NCBI RefSeq assembly: GCF_001642735.1
Contig: NZ_LWHM01000008.1
Coordinates: forward strand, 1-64,000
Source of the DNA: Pseudohongiella nitratireducens
Lineage (GTDB): Bacteria > Pseudomonadota > Gammaproteobacteria > Pseudomonadales > Pseudohongiellaceae
Direction: 5' to 3'
DNA: 64,000 nt
The translations under genes were made by a program, and so were the position numbers. This document shows positions 32,000-41,357 of the stretch, piece by piece. The notes under the pieces are model-generated. The model ran no database searches. It saw only the letters and a program-made list of their open reading frames with translations, and was not told the origin of the DNA. Position 1 is the first letter of the stretch. Each line of letters opens with the position of its first letter.

Positions 32000-32167
32000 C
32001 TTGTTTTCCTGTCATCCATCCTGCGAAATCAGCGTGAATTCTACACTAAATGCCTGCCAGGCGCTGATTCTGTGCACAGGCACAGCCCTGCAATCTGCTA
32101 TCATGTGTGGATTTCCTGGTATTGGCAGGATAATGACGGCTAAACAAGGCTAATTTAATGAGTTGCA

Positions 32168-33154
32168 ATGAATCATACTGATAACAAGACAGGCATGGAG
32201 AAAGTGCAACCGGGCGCCGACGGCGAAAACCGACCTCGTGTGCGTTTTTTTGACGTGGACGAAAATTCTCACGGTCAGCGGCTGGATAATTTTCTTGCCA
32301 GTCGTTTAAAAGGTGTGCCCAAGTCTTTGATTTATCGTTATATCCGTAAAGATGAGATCCGCATCAACAAGAAGCGCTGTAAACAGGATACCCGCCTGAC
32401 AGCGGGTGATCAGGTGCGCGTTGCACCAATCCGGATATCCACTCAGCAGGCGACGGCGGCTCCTGGCGCGGAGTTGCAGGCAGCTCTGCGCTCGGCCATT
32501 GTTTATGAAGATGAGTGCCTGATCGCTATTAACAAGCCGGCTGGTCTGGCCGTTCACGCCGGCACGGGCTCTCCTCGCGGACTGATTGAAAGTCTTCGTC
32601 ATATGGGGGGAGAGGGGAGCTACCGGGAACTCGTACACCGTTTAGACAAGGAAACCTCTGGTTTGATGCTGATCGCCAAGCAGGCGAAAGCATTAAAAAA
32701 ACTTCAGGATGACTTTCGTGCCAGACGTGTAACCAAAGTCTACCAGGCCCTGGTCCATGGTCATTGGCCGGCTACGCTGAACAGAATAGATAAGCCCTTA
32801 AGTCGCAGGCAGCCAACTGAAGGCGAGCGTATTGTTGTTGTTGATAAAGCAGGCAAGCCTGCCGAGACAGCATTTCGGTTACTGAAACTGGCAGGGCGGA
32901 ACAGCCTGATTGAAGCGCGCCCTAAGACAGGCAGAACACACCAGATTCGGGTTCACTGTCAGCAGGCTGGGCACGCTATAATCGGTGATAGCAAATATAC
33001 GCCGGCAGGGCAGTCACAGGCCGAAGGTAAAGAGCTGTTTTTACACGCGGCATCGTTGCAGTTCACCCACCCGCTTTCCAGTGAGCAGATGACCCTCAAT
33101 GCTGAACTTCGGCCCAGTATGTCACGATTTATCCAGCGCTATTGCCGAACTTGA
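32168..33154 (+). CDS. rluC: 23S rRNA pseudouridine synthase, RluC type
   Basis: Isomerises specific uridines of 23S rRNA. An N-terminal S4 RNA-binding domain (QRLDNFLASRLKGVPKSLIY) is followed by the RsuA/RluA catalytic domain with the active-site aspartate in HRLDKETSGLMLIAK and the conserved RTHQIRVH. It is closest by layout to RluC, which often precedes plsX-fab clusters. The ribosome-binding sequence is weak, so the exact start is uncertain. It lies 157 bp before yceD but a separate promoter is likely there. Confidence 0.9.
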   Translation: MNHTDNKTGMEKVQPGADGENRPRVRFFDVDENSHGQRLDNFLASRLKGVPKSLIYRYIRKDEIRINKKRCKQDTRLTAGDQVRVAPIRISTQQATAAPGAELQAALRSAIVYEDECLIAINKPAGLAVHAGTGSPRGLIESLRHMGGEGSYRELVHRLDKETSGLMLIAKQAKALKKLQDDFRARRVTKVYQALVHGHWPATLNRIDKPLSRRQPTEGERIVVVDKAGKPAETAFRLLKLAGRNSLIEARPKTGRTHQIRVHCQQAGHAIIGDSKYTPAGQSQAEGKELFLHAASLQFTHPLSSEQMTLNAELRPSMSRFIQRYCRT

Positions 33155-33273
33155 TAGACAGGCAATAGCGCCACGCACAACCCACTAATTATGATAAAAT
33201 GGTCGAATTAGTTGGCCGAGCCTGCTCTTTTGATGTAGTTCGGCCCTAATGCATTAAAAATCAGCATTTTTTT

Positions 33274-33302
33274 TTGACAGATGCCTTGCTTGTCCCTATC
33301 AT
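33274..33302 (+). promoter_or_regulatory. Strong candidate promoter for yceD-rpmF-fab operon
   Basis: TTGACA (33274-33279) and TATCAT (33297-33302) are separated by exactly 17 bases and sit behind a run of T. Transcription would be expected to start near 33309, only about three bases before the yceD ATG, implying an almost leaderless message. Confidence 0.6.
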
Positions 33303-33311
33303 TGCGCGCCT

Positions 33312-33869
33312 ATGGCTGACACCCTCGATTTTTCCACTCCTGTCCCCCAGATTCTGGATGCCCGGAAAGTATTCCGGCAAGGACTGGCAATTGAAGGCTG
33401 TATTGCCATCAGGGAACTGAAACGGCTTGCAGATTGTCTGATTGACCCTGCAGGTGATGTCAGTGCAGCGCTGTCGTTTGGTTTTGATGAGCAGCGCAGA
33501 CAGGTGATTAGTGGTGAAGTGACCACCAACGTCAATGTGCAGTGTCAACGCTGCCTGGAGCCAGTTGCTGTTGAACTGGTTGAGTCGGTTAATCTGGCAC
33601 TGGTCCGGACGGAAGAAATGGCGAAGTCATTGCCAGCTTCACTGGACCCCTGGATATCTGAGGACGAACAGATTCGACCGGCAGATATTATAGAAGAACA
33701 GTTGATTCTGGGTTTACCCATTGCCGCCACACATGATGATTGTGAGTCGGCGATGCCTGTAGCCGGGGATCTTGAAGAAACGGGTGAGAGCGGGGCCGAG
33801 GCCCAGCCATCCAAACCAAATCCATTTGCGGTTCTGGCGAGCCTGAAGGATAAGAAGCCAGATTCGTAA
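33312..33869 (+). CDS. yceD: YceD family protein (DUF177), 23S rRNA accumulation protein
   Basis: Conserved protein encoded just upstream of rpmF in many bacteria and linked to 23S rRNA accumulation in E. coli. The family features are VNVQCQRCLEPV, and the C-terminal KPNPFAVLASLKDKK, which closely matches the end of E. coli YceD (EKPNPFAVLASLK type). The start is kept although no ribosome-binding site is seen, because the N-terminal length agrees with the family and a near-leaderless transcript is plausible. Its 185 residues are normal. rpmF follows after 36 bp. Confidence 0.88.
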   Translation: MADTLDFSTPVPQILDARKVFRQGLAIEGCIAIRELKRLADCLIDPAGDVSAALSFGFDEQRRQVISGEVTTNVNVQCQRCLEPVAVELVESVNLALVRTEEMAKSLPASLDPWISEDEQIRPADIIEEQLILGLPIAATHDDCESAMPVAGDLEETGESGAEAQPSKPNPFAVLASLKDKKPDS

Positions 33870-33905
33870 GTTGGTGAATTTTGCATACTGACAGGAGCAA
33901 TCCGA

Positions 33906-34085
33906 ATGGCCGTTCAAAAGAGTAAGAAGTCTCGTTCACGTCGTAACATGCGTCGCAGCCATGACGCACTGGGTGGACCTACGCTGACTATCGACAAAAC
34001 AACTGGTGAAGTACATCGTCGTCACCACGTGACTGCTGATGGCTTTTACAAGGGCAAAAAAGTCCTGAACATCGGCGACGAGTAA
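33906..34085 (+). CDS. rpmF: 50S ribosomal protein L32
   Basis: Small basic ribosomal protein of 59 residues. It begins [20 protein letters not shown], followed by [14 protein letters not shown] and [18 protein letters not shown], all characteristic of the cysteine-free L32 of Gammaproteobacteria. AGGAG lies eight bases before the ATG. It sits in the conserved order yceD-rpmF-plsX; the plsX TTG start lies two bases after the stop. Confidence 0.96.
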   Translation: MAVQKSKKSRSRRNMRRSHDALGGPTLTIDKTTGEVHRRHHVTADGFYKGKKVLNIGDE

Positions 34086-34087
34086 GT

Positions 34088-35113
34088 TTGACTCAAAACC
34101 GGCGCATTGCTGTTGATGTAATGGGAGGTGATTTCGGGCCTTCCATTACTGTTCCGGCTGCCCTGGATGTGATGTCTCGTCACCCCCGGCTTGAGCTTGT
34201 ATTAGCCGGGGATGCCAGCAAAATCGAACCGTTACTGGAGGCCAATAAGGCAGACAGGCAGCGGATCGAGGTTTTGCACTGCAAGCAGACGATCAGTAGT
34301 GATGACAAACCAGAAGGTATCCTGCGAAGCGGCAGGGGATCTTCTATGTTTCTTGCCATCGAACAGGTGCAAAAGCAACTGGCCGGTGCTTGTGTCAGCG
34401 CAGGTAATACAGGTGCATTGCTGTTGGCTGGACGTCATCTGCTCAAGACGATACCGGGCATCGAAAAGCCCGCCATCATGGCCACAATTCCAGTGACCCG
34501 CTCCGGAGGATATAGTTACCTGCTGGATGTGGGAGCCAACTTGCATAATACCCATACGGAATTGTTCGGTTTTGCCCGTATGGGCGCTCTTGTTGCCACT
34601 TCCTTGTCTGGACGCAGCCCTTGTCGGGTCGCACTCCTCAATAACGGGGAAGAAAGCTCAAAAGGAACGGCAGTTATTCAGGATGCCGCCAGGCTGCTTT
34701 CAGCATGCCAGGACTTCGAATACATCGGTTTTATCGAAGGCAACCAGATATTTAGTGGCCGTGCTGATGTCATTGTCTGTGATGGTTTTACAGGAAATAT
34801 TACCATCAAGGTCAGCGCCGGCGCCGTAACAGCTATGAAGCGCCAGATACAGAGAAGTATTAGCAAACACTGGTACTACCGGATGTTTTCGTGGATATTA
34901 TCTCCGCTATTCAGTGACTTGCGAAAAGAAGTTGAACCTACAAGATACAATGGTGCGACGTTGATCGGATTGCAGGGCATTGTGGTAAAAAGTCACGGTC
35001 ATGCGGACCGGACCGGATTCAGTCGTGCGATAGAGCATGCAATCAAACAAATAAACGATAATGTGCCGGCGTTAATTGCCAGTCGAATGGCTGCAGACCC
35101 GGTGTCACATTGA
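34088..35113 (+). CDS. plsX: Phosphate acyltransferase PlsX
   Basis: Converts acyl-ACP to acyl-phosphate for phospholipid synthesis. It begins at a TTG and reads RIAVDVMGGDFGPSITVPAA, the PlsX signature; SAGNTGALLLAGR and DGFTGNITIKVSAGAV are also conserved. Its 341 residues are normal. In E. coli fabH lies between plsX and fabD, but here fabD follows directly after about 18 bp. Confidence 0.95.
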   Translation: MTQNRRIAVDVMGGDFGPSITVPAALDVMSRHPRLELVLAGDASKIEPLLEANKADRQRIEVLHCKQTISSDDKPEGILRSGRGSSMFLAIEQVQKQLAGACVSAGNTGALLLAGRHLLKTIPGIEKPAIMATIPVTRSGGYSYLLDVGANLHNTHTELFGFARMGALVATSLSGRSPCRVALLNNGEESSKGTAVIQDAARLLSACQDFEYIGFIEGNQIFSGRADVIVCDGFTGNITIKVSAGAVTAMKRQIQRSISKHWYYRMFSWILSPLFSDLRKEVEPTRYNGATLIGLQGIVVKSHGHADRTGFSRAIEHAIKQINDNVPALIASRMAADPVSH

Positions 35114-35131
35114 TGAAATAGAGTGGCGGAC

Positions 35132-36070
35132 ATGCAGAAGATTGCTTTCGTATTCCCAGGTCAGGGCTCCCAGCAAAAAGGCATGCTGGCTGAATTGTAT
35201 GCTGACAAGCCAATCGTTGCCGATACCTTTGCAGAGGCCTCAGAAGTACTGGGGACAGACCTCTGGCAGATTGTCAGCGAAAACCCCGATGGACTCCTTG
35301 ACCAGACTGCCTATACACAGCCAGCCTTGCTGACAGCCTCATACGCCATTTGGCGTGCCTGGATGCAGGAAAAAGGCCCGTTGCCTGACATGCTGGCCGG
35401 TCACAGCCTCGGTGAGTACTCAGCGCTGGTTTGTGCTGGCGTGCTTACGTTTGCCGACGCTGTCAAACTGGTCAATTTGCGCGGCTCATTCATGCAGGAA
35501 GCTGTTCCCGCCGGTGTCGGTGGTATGGCTGCCATTATCGGTATGGATGACAGTCGCATTGATGGTATCTGTCGCGACGTTGCTGACGGTCAAAGTGTCT
35601 CTGCAGCCAACTATAATTCGCCTGGCCAGACTGTTATTGCCGGCGACAAGGCTGCTGTTGAGCGCGCCATGGAAGCCTGCAAAGAAGCCGGTGCCAAGCG
35701 TGCATTGCCGTTGAATGTATCCGTTCCTTCTCATTGCGCACTGATGAAACCAGCCGCTGACAGGTTAGCTGAAGCCATGCAGGACGTGTCCTTCAAGGCG
35801 CCTTCCTTGCCGGTTGTTCAGAACATTAATGGCCGCGCTTGCCGTGAACCGAGCGAAATACGCGAGAATCTGCTTAAACAACTATATATGCCAGTGCAAT
35901 GGGTCGATACGATTTACTGCATGCAGGATTTCGGCATAGGTACGATTGTAGAGTGTGGACCTGGTAAGGTACTGGCCGGCCTGATCAAGCGAATTAACAA
36001 AGATATACAAAGCTACAGCACGGATAGCAGTGACGTACTGAGCACAACGCTTCAGACGGTTTCACAGTAA
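35132..36070 (+). CDS. fabD: Malonyl-CoA:ACP transacylase
   Basis: Loads malonyl groups onto acyl carrier protein. The sequence IAFVFPGQGSQ and the nucleophile elbow GHSLGEYSAL are diagnostic. With the ATG at 35132 the active-site serine becomes Ser92, the same number as in E. coli FabD, which supports this start over a GTG three codons upstream (35123). His in VPSHCALM completes the dyad. The 312-residue protein is followed by fabG after 50 bp. Confidence 0.96.
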   Translation: MQKIAFVFPGQGSQQKGMLAELYADKPIVADTFAEASEVLGTDLWQIVSENPDGLLDQTAYTQPALLTASYAIWRAWMQEKGPLPDMLAGHSLGEYSALVCAGVLTFADAVKLVNLRGSFMQEAVPAGVGGMAAIIGMDDSRIDGICRDVADGQSVSAANYNSPGQTVIAGDKAAVERAMEACKEAGAKRALPLNVSVPSHCALMKPAADRLAEAMQDVSFKAPSLPVVQNINGRACREPSEIRENLLKQLYMPVQWVDTIYCMQDFGIGTIVECGPGKVLAGLIKRINKDIQSYSTDSSDVLSTTLQTVSQ

Positions 36071-36120
36071 TCGATTAGCAGCCGCGCTACATAGCCGGAA
36101 ATACAATAGGGAGTCTGCAA

Positions 36121-36867
36121 ATGAGTCTGACTGATAAAGTCGCACTAGTCACAGGTGCCAGCAGAGGTATCGGTCGTGCCATCGCTCAGGAATTGGGTGC
36201 ACAGGGCGCTACTGTTGCGGGTACAGCAACGACTGAGTCTGGTGCTGCATCCATTACGGAATTTTTTAAGGAAAATGGCATCAAAGGTTCAGGCTTCTGT
36301 GTTGATGTTTCTTCCACCGAAGCAGTGGACGGCCTGATGGCAGAAATCACCGAACAGCTGGGTGCCGCCCCATTGATCCTGGTCAATAATGCCGGGATCA
36401 CGCGTGATAACCTGCTAATGCGCATGAAGGAAGATGAATGGCACAGTGTCATTAATACCAACCTGAACTCTATGTACCGCGTTTGTAAAGCAGCGCTGAA
36501 GTCCATGACCCGAGCTCGTTGGGGCCGCATCATCAACATTTCATCCGTTGTTGCATCCAGCGGCAACCCGGGACAAAGCAATTACGCAGCCAGTAAAGCA
36601 GCGGTAGAAGGATTTAGCCGCTCCCTGGCACGAGAGATTGGGTCGCGGGGCATTACCGTCAACGCCGTTGCGCCAGGTTTCATTGATACCGACATGACGC
36701 GTGCACTGAATGAAAAACAGATAGAAGCACTGTTATCCCAGATACCACTGGCGCGCTTCGGAAAACCAGAGGAAATCGCCAAAGTGGCTGGTTTCCTGGC
36801 TTCCGATGCTGGCGGCTATATCACGGGTGAAACCATTCAGGTTAATGGTGGAATGTACATGGCCTGA
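36121..36867 (+). CDS. fabG: 3-oxoacyl-[ACP] reductase
   Basis: NADPH-dependent short-chain dehydrogenase reducing beta-ketoacyl-ACP in fatty acid elongation. It has the Rossmann motif VTGASRGIGRA, NNAG at about residue 89, and the catalytic triad Ser142, Tyr155 and Lys159 (ISSVVASSG, SNYAASKA). It ends in ETIQVNGGMYMA as is usual for FabG. Its 248 residues are typical, and a good AGGGAG ribosome-binding site precedes the ATG. Confidence 0.96.
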   Translation: MSLTDKVALVTGASRGIGRAIAQELGAQGATVAGTATTESGAASITEFFKENGIKGSGFCVDVSSTEAVDGLMAEITEQLGAAPLILVNNAGITRDNLLMRMKEDEWHSVINTNLNSMYRVCKAALKSMTRARWGRIINISSVVASSGNPGQSNYAASKAAVEGFSRSLAREIGSRGITVNAVAPGFIDTDMTRALNEKQIEALLSQIPLARFGKPEEIAKVAGFLASDAGGYITGETIQVNGGMYMA

Positions 36868-36935
36868 TTAAGACGACGAGGGTATTTTATCGAATAAAAA
36901 CAGCATCTCAAAGAAGGTGCAAGCCATTAAAAAAC

Positions 36936-36956
36936 AAGAGAAAAGTCTCTTTTTTG
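36936..36956 (+). terminator. Weak hairpin with T-run between fabG and acpP
   Basis: AAGAGA (36936-36941) and TCTCTT (36946-36951) form a six-bp stem followed by T. It could give partial termination or attenuation, leaving the abundant acpP to its own promoter within the 233-bp gap. No -35/-10 pair could be fixed with confidence. Confidence 0.5.
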
Positions 36957-37100
36957 CAAGAAAATTGGAAGATTGAGATTACAAGCACTGTAAAATCCAT
37001 GTAAACTTGCGTTTCAGATTAATTCAGTTGGTCAGAACATAACCAATTTAATCATCGGAATGCATGACTAAACTTTAGGTACTAGGAGCTAATAAGAGTT

Positions 37101-37334
37101 ATGAGCAGCATCGAAGAACGTGTGAAAAAAATTGTCTGCGAGCAGCTTGGCGTCAAAGAAGACGACGTTAAACCGTCTTCATCATTCGTCGAAGATCTGG
37201 GTGCAGATTCTTTGGACACCGTAGAATTGGTTATGGCGCTGGAAGAAGAGTTTGAAACTGAGATTCCGGACGAAGAAGCAGAAAAAATTACGACTGTACA
37301 GCTGGCGATTGATTACATCAACGAGCACCTGTAA
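37101..37334 (+). CDS. acpP: Acyl carrier protein
   Basis: Carries growing acyl chains on a 4'-phosphopantetheine arm. The small acidic protein (77 residues) has the DSL motif in [19 protein letters not shown], with Ser37 as the attachment site, and the usual C-terminal [20 protein letters not shown] precedes the ATG. A stable hairpin with a T-run follows, so acpP may be transcribed in excess of fabF. Confidence 0.97.
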   Translation: MSSIEERVKKIVCEQLGVKEDDVKPSSSFVEDLGADSLDTVELVMALEEEFETEIPDEEAEKITTVQLAIDYINEHL

Positions 37335-37365
37335 GCACGTATTCGGTTTCATCAGGAAACCCTGA

Positions 37366-37401
37366 AAAAGCTACTCCGGGCCAGTCCTTGGGGTAGCTTT
37401 T
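37366..37401 (+). terminator. Intrinsic terminator or attenuator after acpP
   Basis: AAAAGCTAC (37366-37374) pairs with GTAGCTTTT (37393-37401). It lies between acpP and fabF in the same direction, so it probably reduces rather than abolishes read-through into fabF. A smaller GGTTTC/GAAACC hairpin precedes it. Confidence 0.65.
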
Positions 37402-37453
37402 GTCTATCTGCGTATTTATTCTGTATTAGAATACCAACAAGGAGATTTGCGCT

Positions 37454-38698
37454 TTGAAGGGCAGGCGAATTGTAGTTACTGGACTCGGCATGGTGACGCC
37501 GCTTGGCAACGATGTTGATACCACCTGGCAGGGACTGCTTGAAGGAAAAAGCGGCATTAATGCGCTTGAGCATTTTGATGTGTCATCCTTCACCACACGC
37601 TTTGGCGGTTCTATCAAAGATTTTGATACCGATCCTTATATGTCGGCCAAAGAAGCCAAGCGGATGGACGTTTTCCTGCGTTACGGCATCGCTGCTGGGG
37701 TCCAGGCAATGCAGGATGCCGGGCTGGATGATAAGGAAGGATTCAATCCGTTAAAATTCGGTGCGGCGATCGGCTCTGGTATTGGCGGCATTACTGCGAT
37801 TGAACAAAATGCAGAGACTATCCGCACCAGTGGCCCGCGTAAGATTTCCCCATTTTTTGTGCCAGGCTCCATCATCAACATGATTGGCGGCACGCTTTCC
37901 ATTCGCTACAACCTGCAAGGCCCCAATATCGCCGTGACAACGGCCTGTACCACAGGTACGCACAATATTGGCCTGGCGGCGCAGATGATCGCCACCGGCC
38001 AGGCTGACCTGATGCTTGCCGGTGGGGCCGAAATGGCGACGTCTCCGGTAGGTCTGGGAGGCTTTTGCGCAGCTCGGGCACTCTCTACTCGCAATGATGA
38101 TCCACAGGCAGCCAGTCGCCCCTGGGACAGGGATCGTGACGGTTTCGTGCTGAGCGACGGTGCCGGCATTCTGGTGCTTGAAGAGTATGAACATGCCAAG
38201 AAACGCGGCGCACAGATTTATGCCGAACTGACCGGATTCGGCATGAGTGCTGACGCCTTTCACATGACGTCACCTTCCGAGAACGGTATCGGTGCTGCCA
38301 ACTGCATGCGTAATGCACTGGAGGACGCCGGGCTGAATCCTGAAGATATCGGCTATATCAACGCTCATGGCACCTCGACCCAGGCAGGTGATATTGCAGA
38401 AACACAGGCTGTACGTAGCGTGTTTGGAGATGCAGCCGACAAGCTCGTGGTTAGCTCCAGCAAATCGATGCTTGGACATCTGCTGGGTGCCGCCGGAGCG
38501 GTAGAGGCGATTATCAGTATCCTGTCTCTGTACGAGCAGGTGGTAACGCCGACCATCAACCTGGAAAACCCTGATGAAGGCTGCGACCTGGACTATGTGC
38601 CTGGTGTTGCCCGCCCGGTCAGTATTAATGCTGCGCTGAGCAATTCCTTCGGGTTTGGTGGTACCAACGGTTCATTGATCTTCCGTCGCATGAATTAA
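37454..38698 (+). CDS. fabF: 3-oxoacyl-[ACP] synthase II
   Basis: Condensing enzyme that elongates acyl-ACP. The start [16 protein letters not shown] is diagnostic. The nucleophile Cys165 lies in [11 protein letters not shown], and the two active-site histidines are in [11 protein letters not shown] and [13 protein letters not shown]. Initiation is at a TTG with AAGGAG nine bases upstream. Its 414 residues are normal. pabC begins 8 bp after the stop. Confidence 0.96.
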   Translation: MKGRRIVVTGLGMVTPLGNDVDTTWQGLLEGKSGINALEHFDVSSFTTRFGGSIKDFDTDPYMSAKEAKRMDVFLRYGIAAGVQAMQDAGLDDKEGFNPLKFGAAIGSGIGGITAIEQNAETIRTSGPRKISPFFVPGSIINMIGGTLSIRYNLQGPNIAVTTACTTGTHNIGLAAQMIATGQADLMLAGGAEMATSPVGLGGFCAARALSTRNDDPQAASRPWDRDRDGFVLSDGAGILVLEEYEHAKKRGAQIYAELTGFGMSADAFHMTSPSENGIGAANCMRNALEDAGLNPEDIGYINAHGTSTQAGDIAETQAVRSVFGDAADKLVVSSSKSMLGHLLGAAGAVEAIISILSLYEQVVTPTINLENPDEGCDLDYVPGVARPVSINAALSNSFGFGGTNGSLIFRRMN

Positions 38699-38706
38699 TT
38701 TTAGTC

Positions 38707-39678
38707 GTGACTAGACGAGGCTGGCAGTCCCTGACATTTATTGATGGTGAGCAGTCTGACAGCCTGCCTGTCACTGACCGTGCGACGCAATATGGCGATG
38801 GTCTGTTTGAGACGATGCGCTGGAATGGCAGTGAGCTTCTGCTACTCGATGCGCATCTGCAACGCCTTGAACGTGGATGTCAGCGACTCAAGCTACCACT
38901 GAGCCTGAGCCACCTGTGCAAGCAGGTGGATCTTTTTACCACTGAGCTAAAGAAACAAGGCTGCCCGGCGGCGGTCGTTAAACTTATCGTTAGCCGAGGT
39001 AGCGGTGGCCGAGGGTACTTGCCACCGGAGCCCGCGATCCCCCGCTTGATACTCCAGTCTCACCCGCTACCGGATGCCCTGGAGCGCCTTAGCCTGGATG
39101 GTATCGCAGCCCTGCAAAGCACAATCCCAATCACAGAAAATCCCTTGCTGGCTGGTATCAAGCATCTCAACAGACTGGATTCAGTACTGGCCAGCCAGGA
39201 ACTCTCTGCTCTGCGTCATTCACACCCTCAGTACGCTGACTTAAGTGAAGCACTGCTCTGTGATGCCGGTGGTGCCTTTGTAGAAGGGAGTCGCAGCAAT
39301 ATATTTGCTGTGGTTGATGGCATATTGATGACTCCCGAACTGTCCCGTAGTGGTGTCGCTGGCATTATGCGGGATGCATTACTGGCTAAATGCCAGCAGA
39401 CTGGTATCGCTTTTAGTATTGGCACGTTGCCACTGGATAAAATCATTGCAGCGAGCGAGCTGTTTATCTGTAATAGTGTCATTGGGATTCAGCCTGTGCA
39501 TACGCTTTACCTGCAACGGACAGGTGTAGCTGAGGCTTGCGAGGCCCATGATATCGTTGCTGAGGCAGCCCCCGGGTCAGTAACCACTCAACTAACACGT
39601 CAGTTAACATTTACCGAGCGGTCAGTAACGGCACGCTGTCAGGCTTTGATCGGAGAGTTCTGTGGCAATTCCAGCTAG
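38707..39678 (+). CDS. pabC: Aminodeoxychorismate lyase
   Basis: PLP-dependent class IV aminotransferase-fold enzyme that makes 4-aminobenzoate for folate. Recognisable are RATQYGDGLFETMRW near the N terminus, the PLP-lysine region LAGIKHLNRLDSVLA, and the conserved FVEGSRSNIFAV. At 323 residues it is longer than E. coli PabC (269), with extra C-terminal sequence. It begins at a GTG and its end overlaps mltG by 17 bp. Confidence 0.9.
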   Translation: MTRRGWQSLTFIDGEQSDSLPVTDRATQYGDGLFETMRWNGSELLLLDAHLQRLERGCQRLKLPLSLSHLCKQVDLFTTELKKQGCPAAVVKLIVSRGSGGRGYLPPEPAIPRLILQSHPLPDALERLSLDGIAALQSTIPITENPLLAGIKHLNRLDSVLASQELSALRHSHPQYADLSEALLCDAGGAFVEGSRSNIFAVVDGILMTPELSRSGVAGIMRDALLAKCQQTGIAFSIGTLPLDKIIAASELFICNSVIGIQPVHTLYLQRTGVAEACEAHDIVAEAAPGSVTTQLTRQLTFTERSVTARCQALIGEFCGNSS

Positions 39679-40711
39679 TGTATACCGTAAAGGGGTGATC
39701 ATCGCTGCAGTTTCTATGCTAACACTTTGCATGGCAGCCATTGCCATCATTGTCTGGTTTAACCGTTACCTGGAGACACCTGTGATCGCGTCGTCTGAGC
39801 AGGCAGCGGGTGACATCGTTTTTACTATTGAACCGGGTTCTGGCATGAACCAGATCGCAGCAGAGCTCACGGTTGAGTCAGGCTTGAAGTGGCCTGGACT
39901 GTATTCATTATGGGTCCGCTACCTTGGTCTGGATCGCCAGATTCAGGCCGGAGAATACCGCATTGAACAGAACATGACTCCCCGGGAAATTGTTGATCTG
40001 TTTATATCAGGCAAGCACATCCAGTATCCTGTGCAATTTATCGAAGGCTGGACTGTTGATCAGGCGCTGGCAGCGCTCTGGGCCACAGATACTGTCGAAG
40101 CAACACTTCAGGGGCTTTCCCATGACGAAATCAAAGAACGTCTGGGCATCACGTTTCCTGCGCTGGAAGGCAGTTTTTTTCCAGACACCTATTTCCATAC
40201 GCGCGGTACCACTGACCAGCAAATTCTCCGTCAAGCCAGTAACCGCCTGACTACGTTATTGAATGAGGCCTGGCAGGAGAGGGCAGAGAACCTGCCTCTG
40301 AATTCGCCATGGGACGCCATGATTCTGGCATCGGTTATTGAACGCGAAGCTGGCAATCATGCGGAGAAGGCGGATATCGCTGGTGTTTTCGTCCGCCGCC
40401 TCCAGCAAGGTATGCGTCTGCAGTCAGACCCCACCGTCATATATGGTATGGGAGAGCGGTATCAAGGTAATATTCGCCGTCAGGATTTGCGTGAGGAAAC
40501 GCCCTGGAATACATATAGAATCAATGGTTTACCGCCAACACCTATTGCTTTGGCCGGTTATGAGTCCATTGTGGCCGCATTGCATCCAGCGGATGGTGAC
40601 TCACTGTACTTTGTCTCACGTGGTGATGGCAGCCATCAGTTCTCAGCAACACTGGAAGCGCATAATAAAGCAGTTAACCAGTACATACGGAATCAAAATG
40701 ACAGTCAGTAA
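39662..40711 (+). CDS. mltG: Endolytic murein transglycosylase MltG (YceG)
   Basis: Inner-membrane lytic transglycosylase thought to terminate nascent glycan strands. It has one N-terminal membrane helix (ISMLTLCMAAIAIIVW type, about residues 12-32), a LysM-like region, and the YceG catalytic domain with the glutamate in ASVIEREAGNHAEK (about residue 226) and LQSDPTVIYGMG, NTYRINGLPPTPIA. Initiation is at a GTG inside pabC. The gene is placed as in E. coli, before tmk, which it overlaps by 14 bp. Confidence 0.94.
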   Translation: MAIPASVYRKGVIIAAVSMLTLCMAAIAIIVWFNRYLETPVIASSEQAAGDIVFTIEPGSGMNQIAAELTVESGLKWPGLYSLWVRYLGLDRQIQAGEYRIEQNMTPREIVDLFISGKHIQYPVQFIEGWTVDQALAALWATDTVEATLQGLSHDEIKERLGITFPALEGSFFPDTYFHTRGTTDQQILRQASNRLTTLLNEAWQERAENLPLNSPWDAMILASVIEREAGNHAEKADIAGVFVRRLQQGMRLQSDPTVIYGMGERYQGNIRRQDLREETPWNTYRINGLPPTPIALAGYESIVAALHPADGDSLYFVSRGDGSHQFSATLEAHNKAVNQYIRNQNDSQ

Positions 40712-41357
40712 TAACACACCCGTCAGTGGCCGCTTTCTTACCCTGGAAGGCGGCGAGGGCGTGGGTAAATCGACCAATATCCAGTTTATTACGCAACTGC
40801 TTAAGAAGCAGGGTATTGATTGCCTGGTAACGCGAGAGCCGGGTGGGACTGAGCTGGCAGAGAAAATACGGGAATTACTGCTCAGTGATCACAGCGAGCC
40901 AGTGGGTGAATTAACTGAATTATTATTGGTTTTTGCGGCCCGGGCTCAACACTTACAGCAAAAAATCAAACCGGCACTGGCTGCTGGCAAGTGGGTATTG
41001 TGTGACCGCTTCACAGATGCCACTTTTGCCTACCAAGGCGCGGGCAGGGGATTAAACCGTGATGTCATCGCTGCACTGGAAGCGCTGGTGCAAGGAGAGT
41101 TACGGCCAGATTTGACCGTGCTGCTGGATATTGATCCCGCTATCGGACTTGCCCGGGCTGGCCAGTGCGGCACGCCGGATCGTTTTGAGAAGGAAAAACT
41201 GACTTTTTTTGAGCGTGTTCGAAAGGGGTACCAGGAGCGGGCCGACGCTGAACCTGGGCGCTTCTTAGTCATCGATGCCTCTGCACCTCTATCAGAAGTC
41301 CAGGAAGAAATAGAGCGCCGCCTGTTGCTGTCATTAAACTTGAGTGATCAACCATGA
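40698..41357 (+). CDS. tmk: Thymidylate kinase
   Basis: Phosphorylates dTMP to dTDP. It has the P-loop EGGEGVGKST (residues 18-26), TREPGGTELAEKIRELLL with the DRY-like/substrate region, and CDRFTDATFAYQGAGRG. The ATG at 40698 is chosen because translation upstream of it lacks similarity and lies over mltG. Its 219 residues are typical. The stop overlaps the holB start (ATGA). Confidence 0.95.
   Translation: MTVSNNTPVSGRFLTLEGGEGVGKSTNIQFITQLLKKQGIDCLVTREPGGTELAEKIRELLLSDHSEPVGELTELLLVFAARAQHLQQKIKPALAAGKWVLCDRFTDATFAYQGAGRGLNRDVIAALEALVQGELRPDLTVLLDIDPAIGLARAGQCGTPDRFEKEKLTFFERVRKGYQERADAEPGRFLVIDASAPLSEVQEEIERRLLLSLNLSDQP

Noticed and set aside
40338-40697. Longer upstream start for thymidylate kinase
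   Set aside because: The extra 120 residues are read from the mltG gene in another frame and have no similarity to the family; the ATG at 40698 gives a normal-length enzyme.
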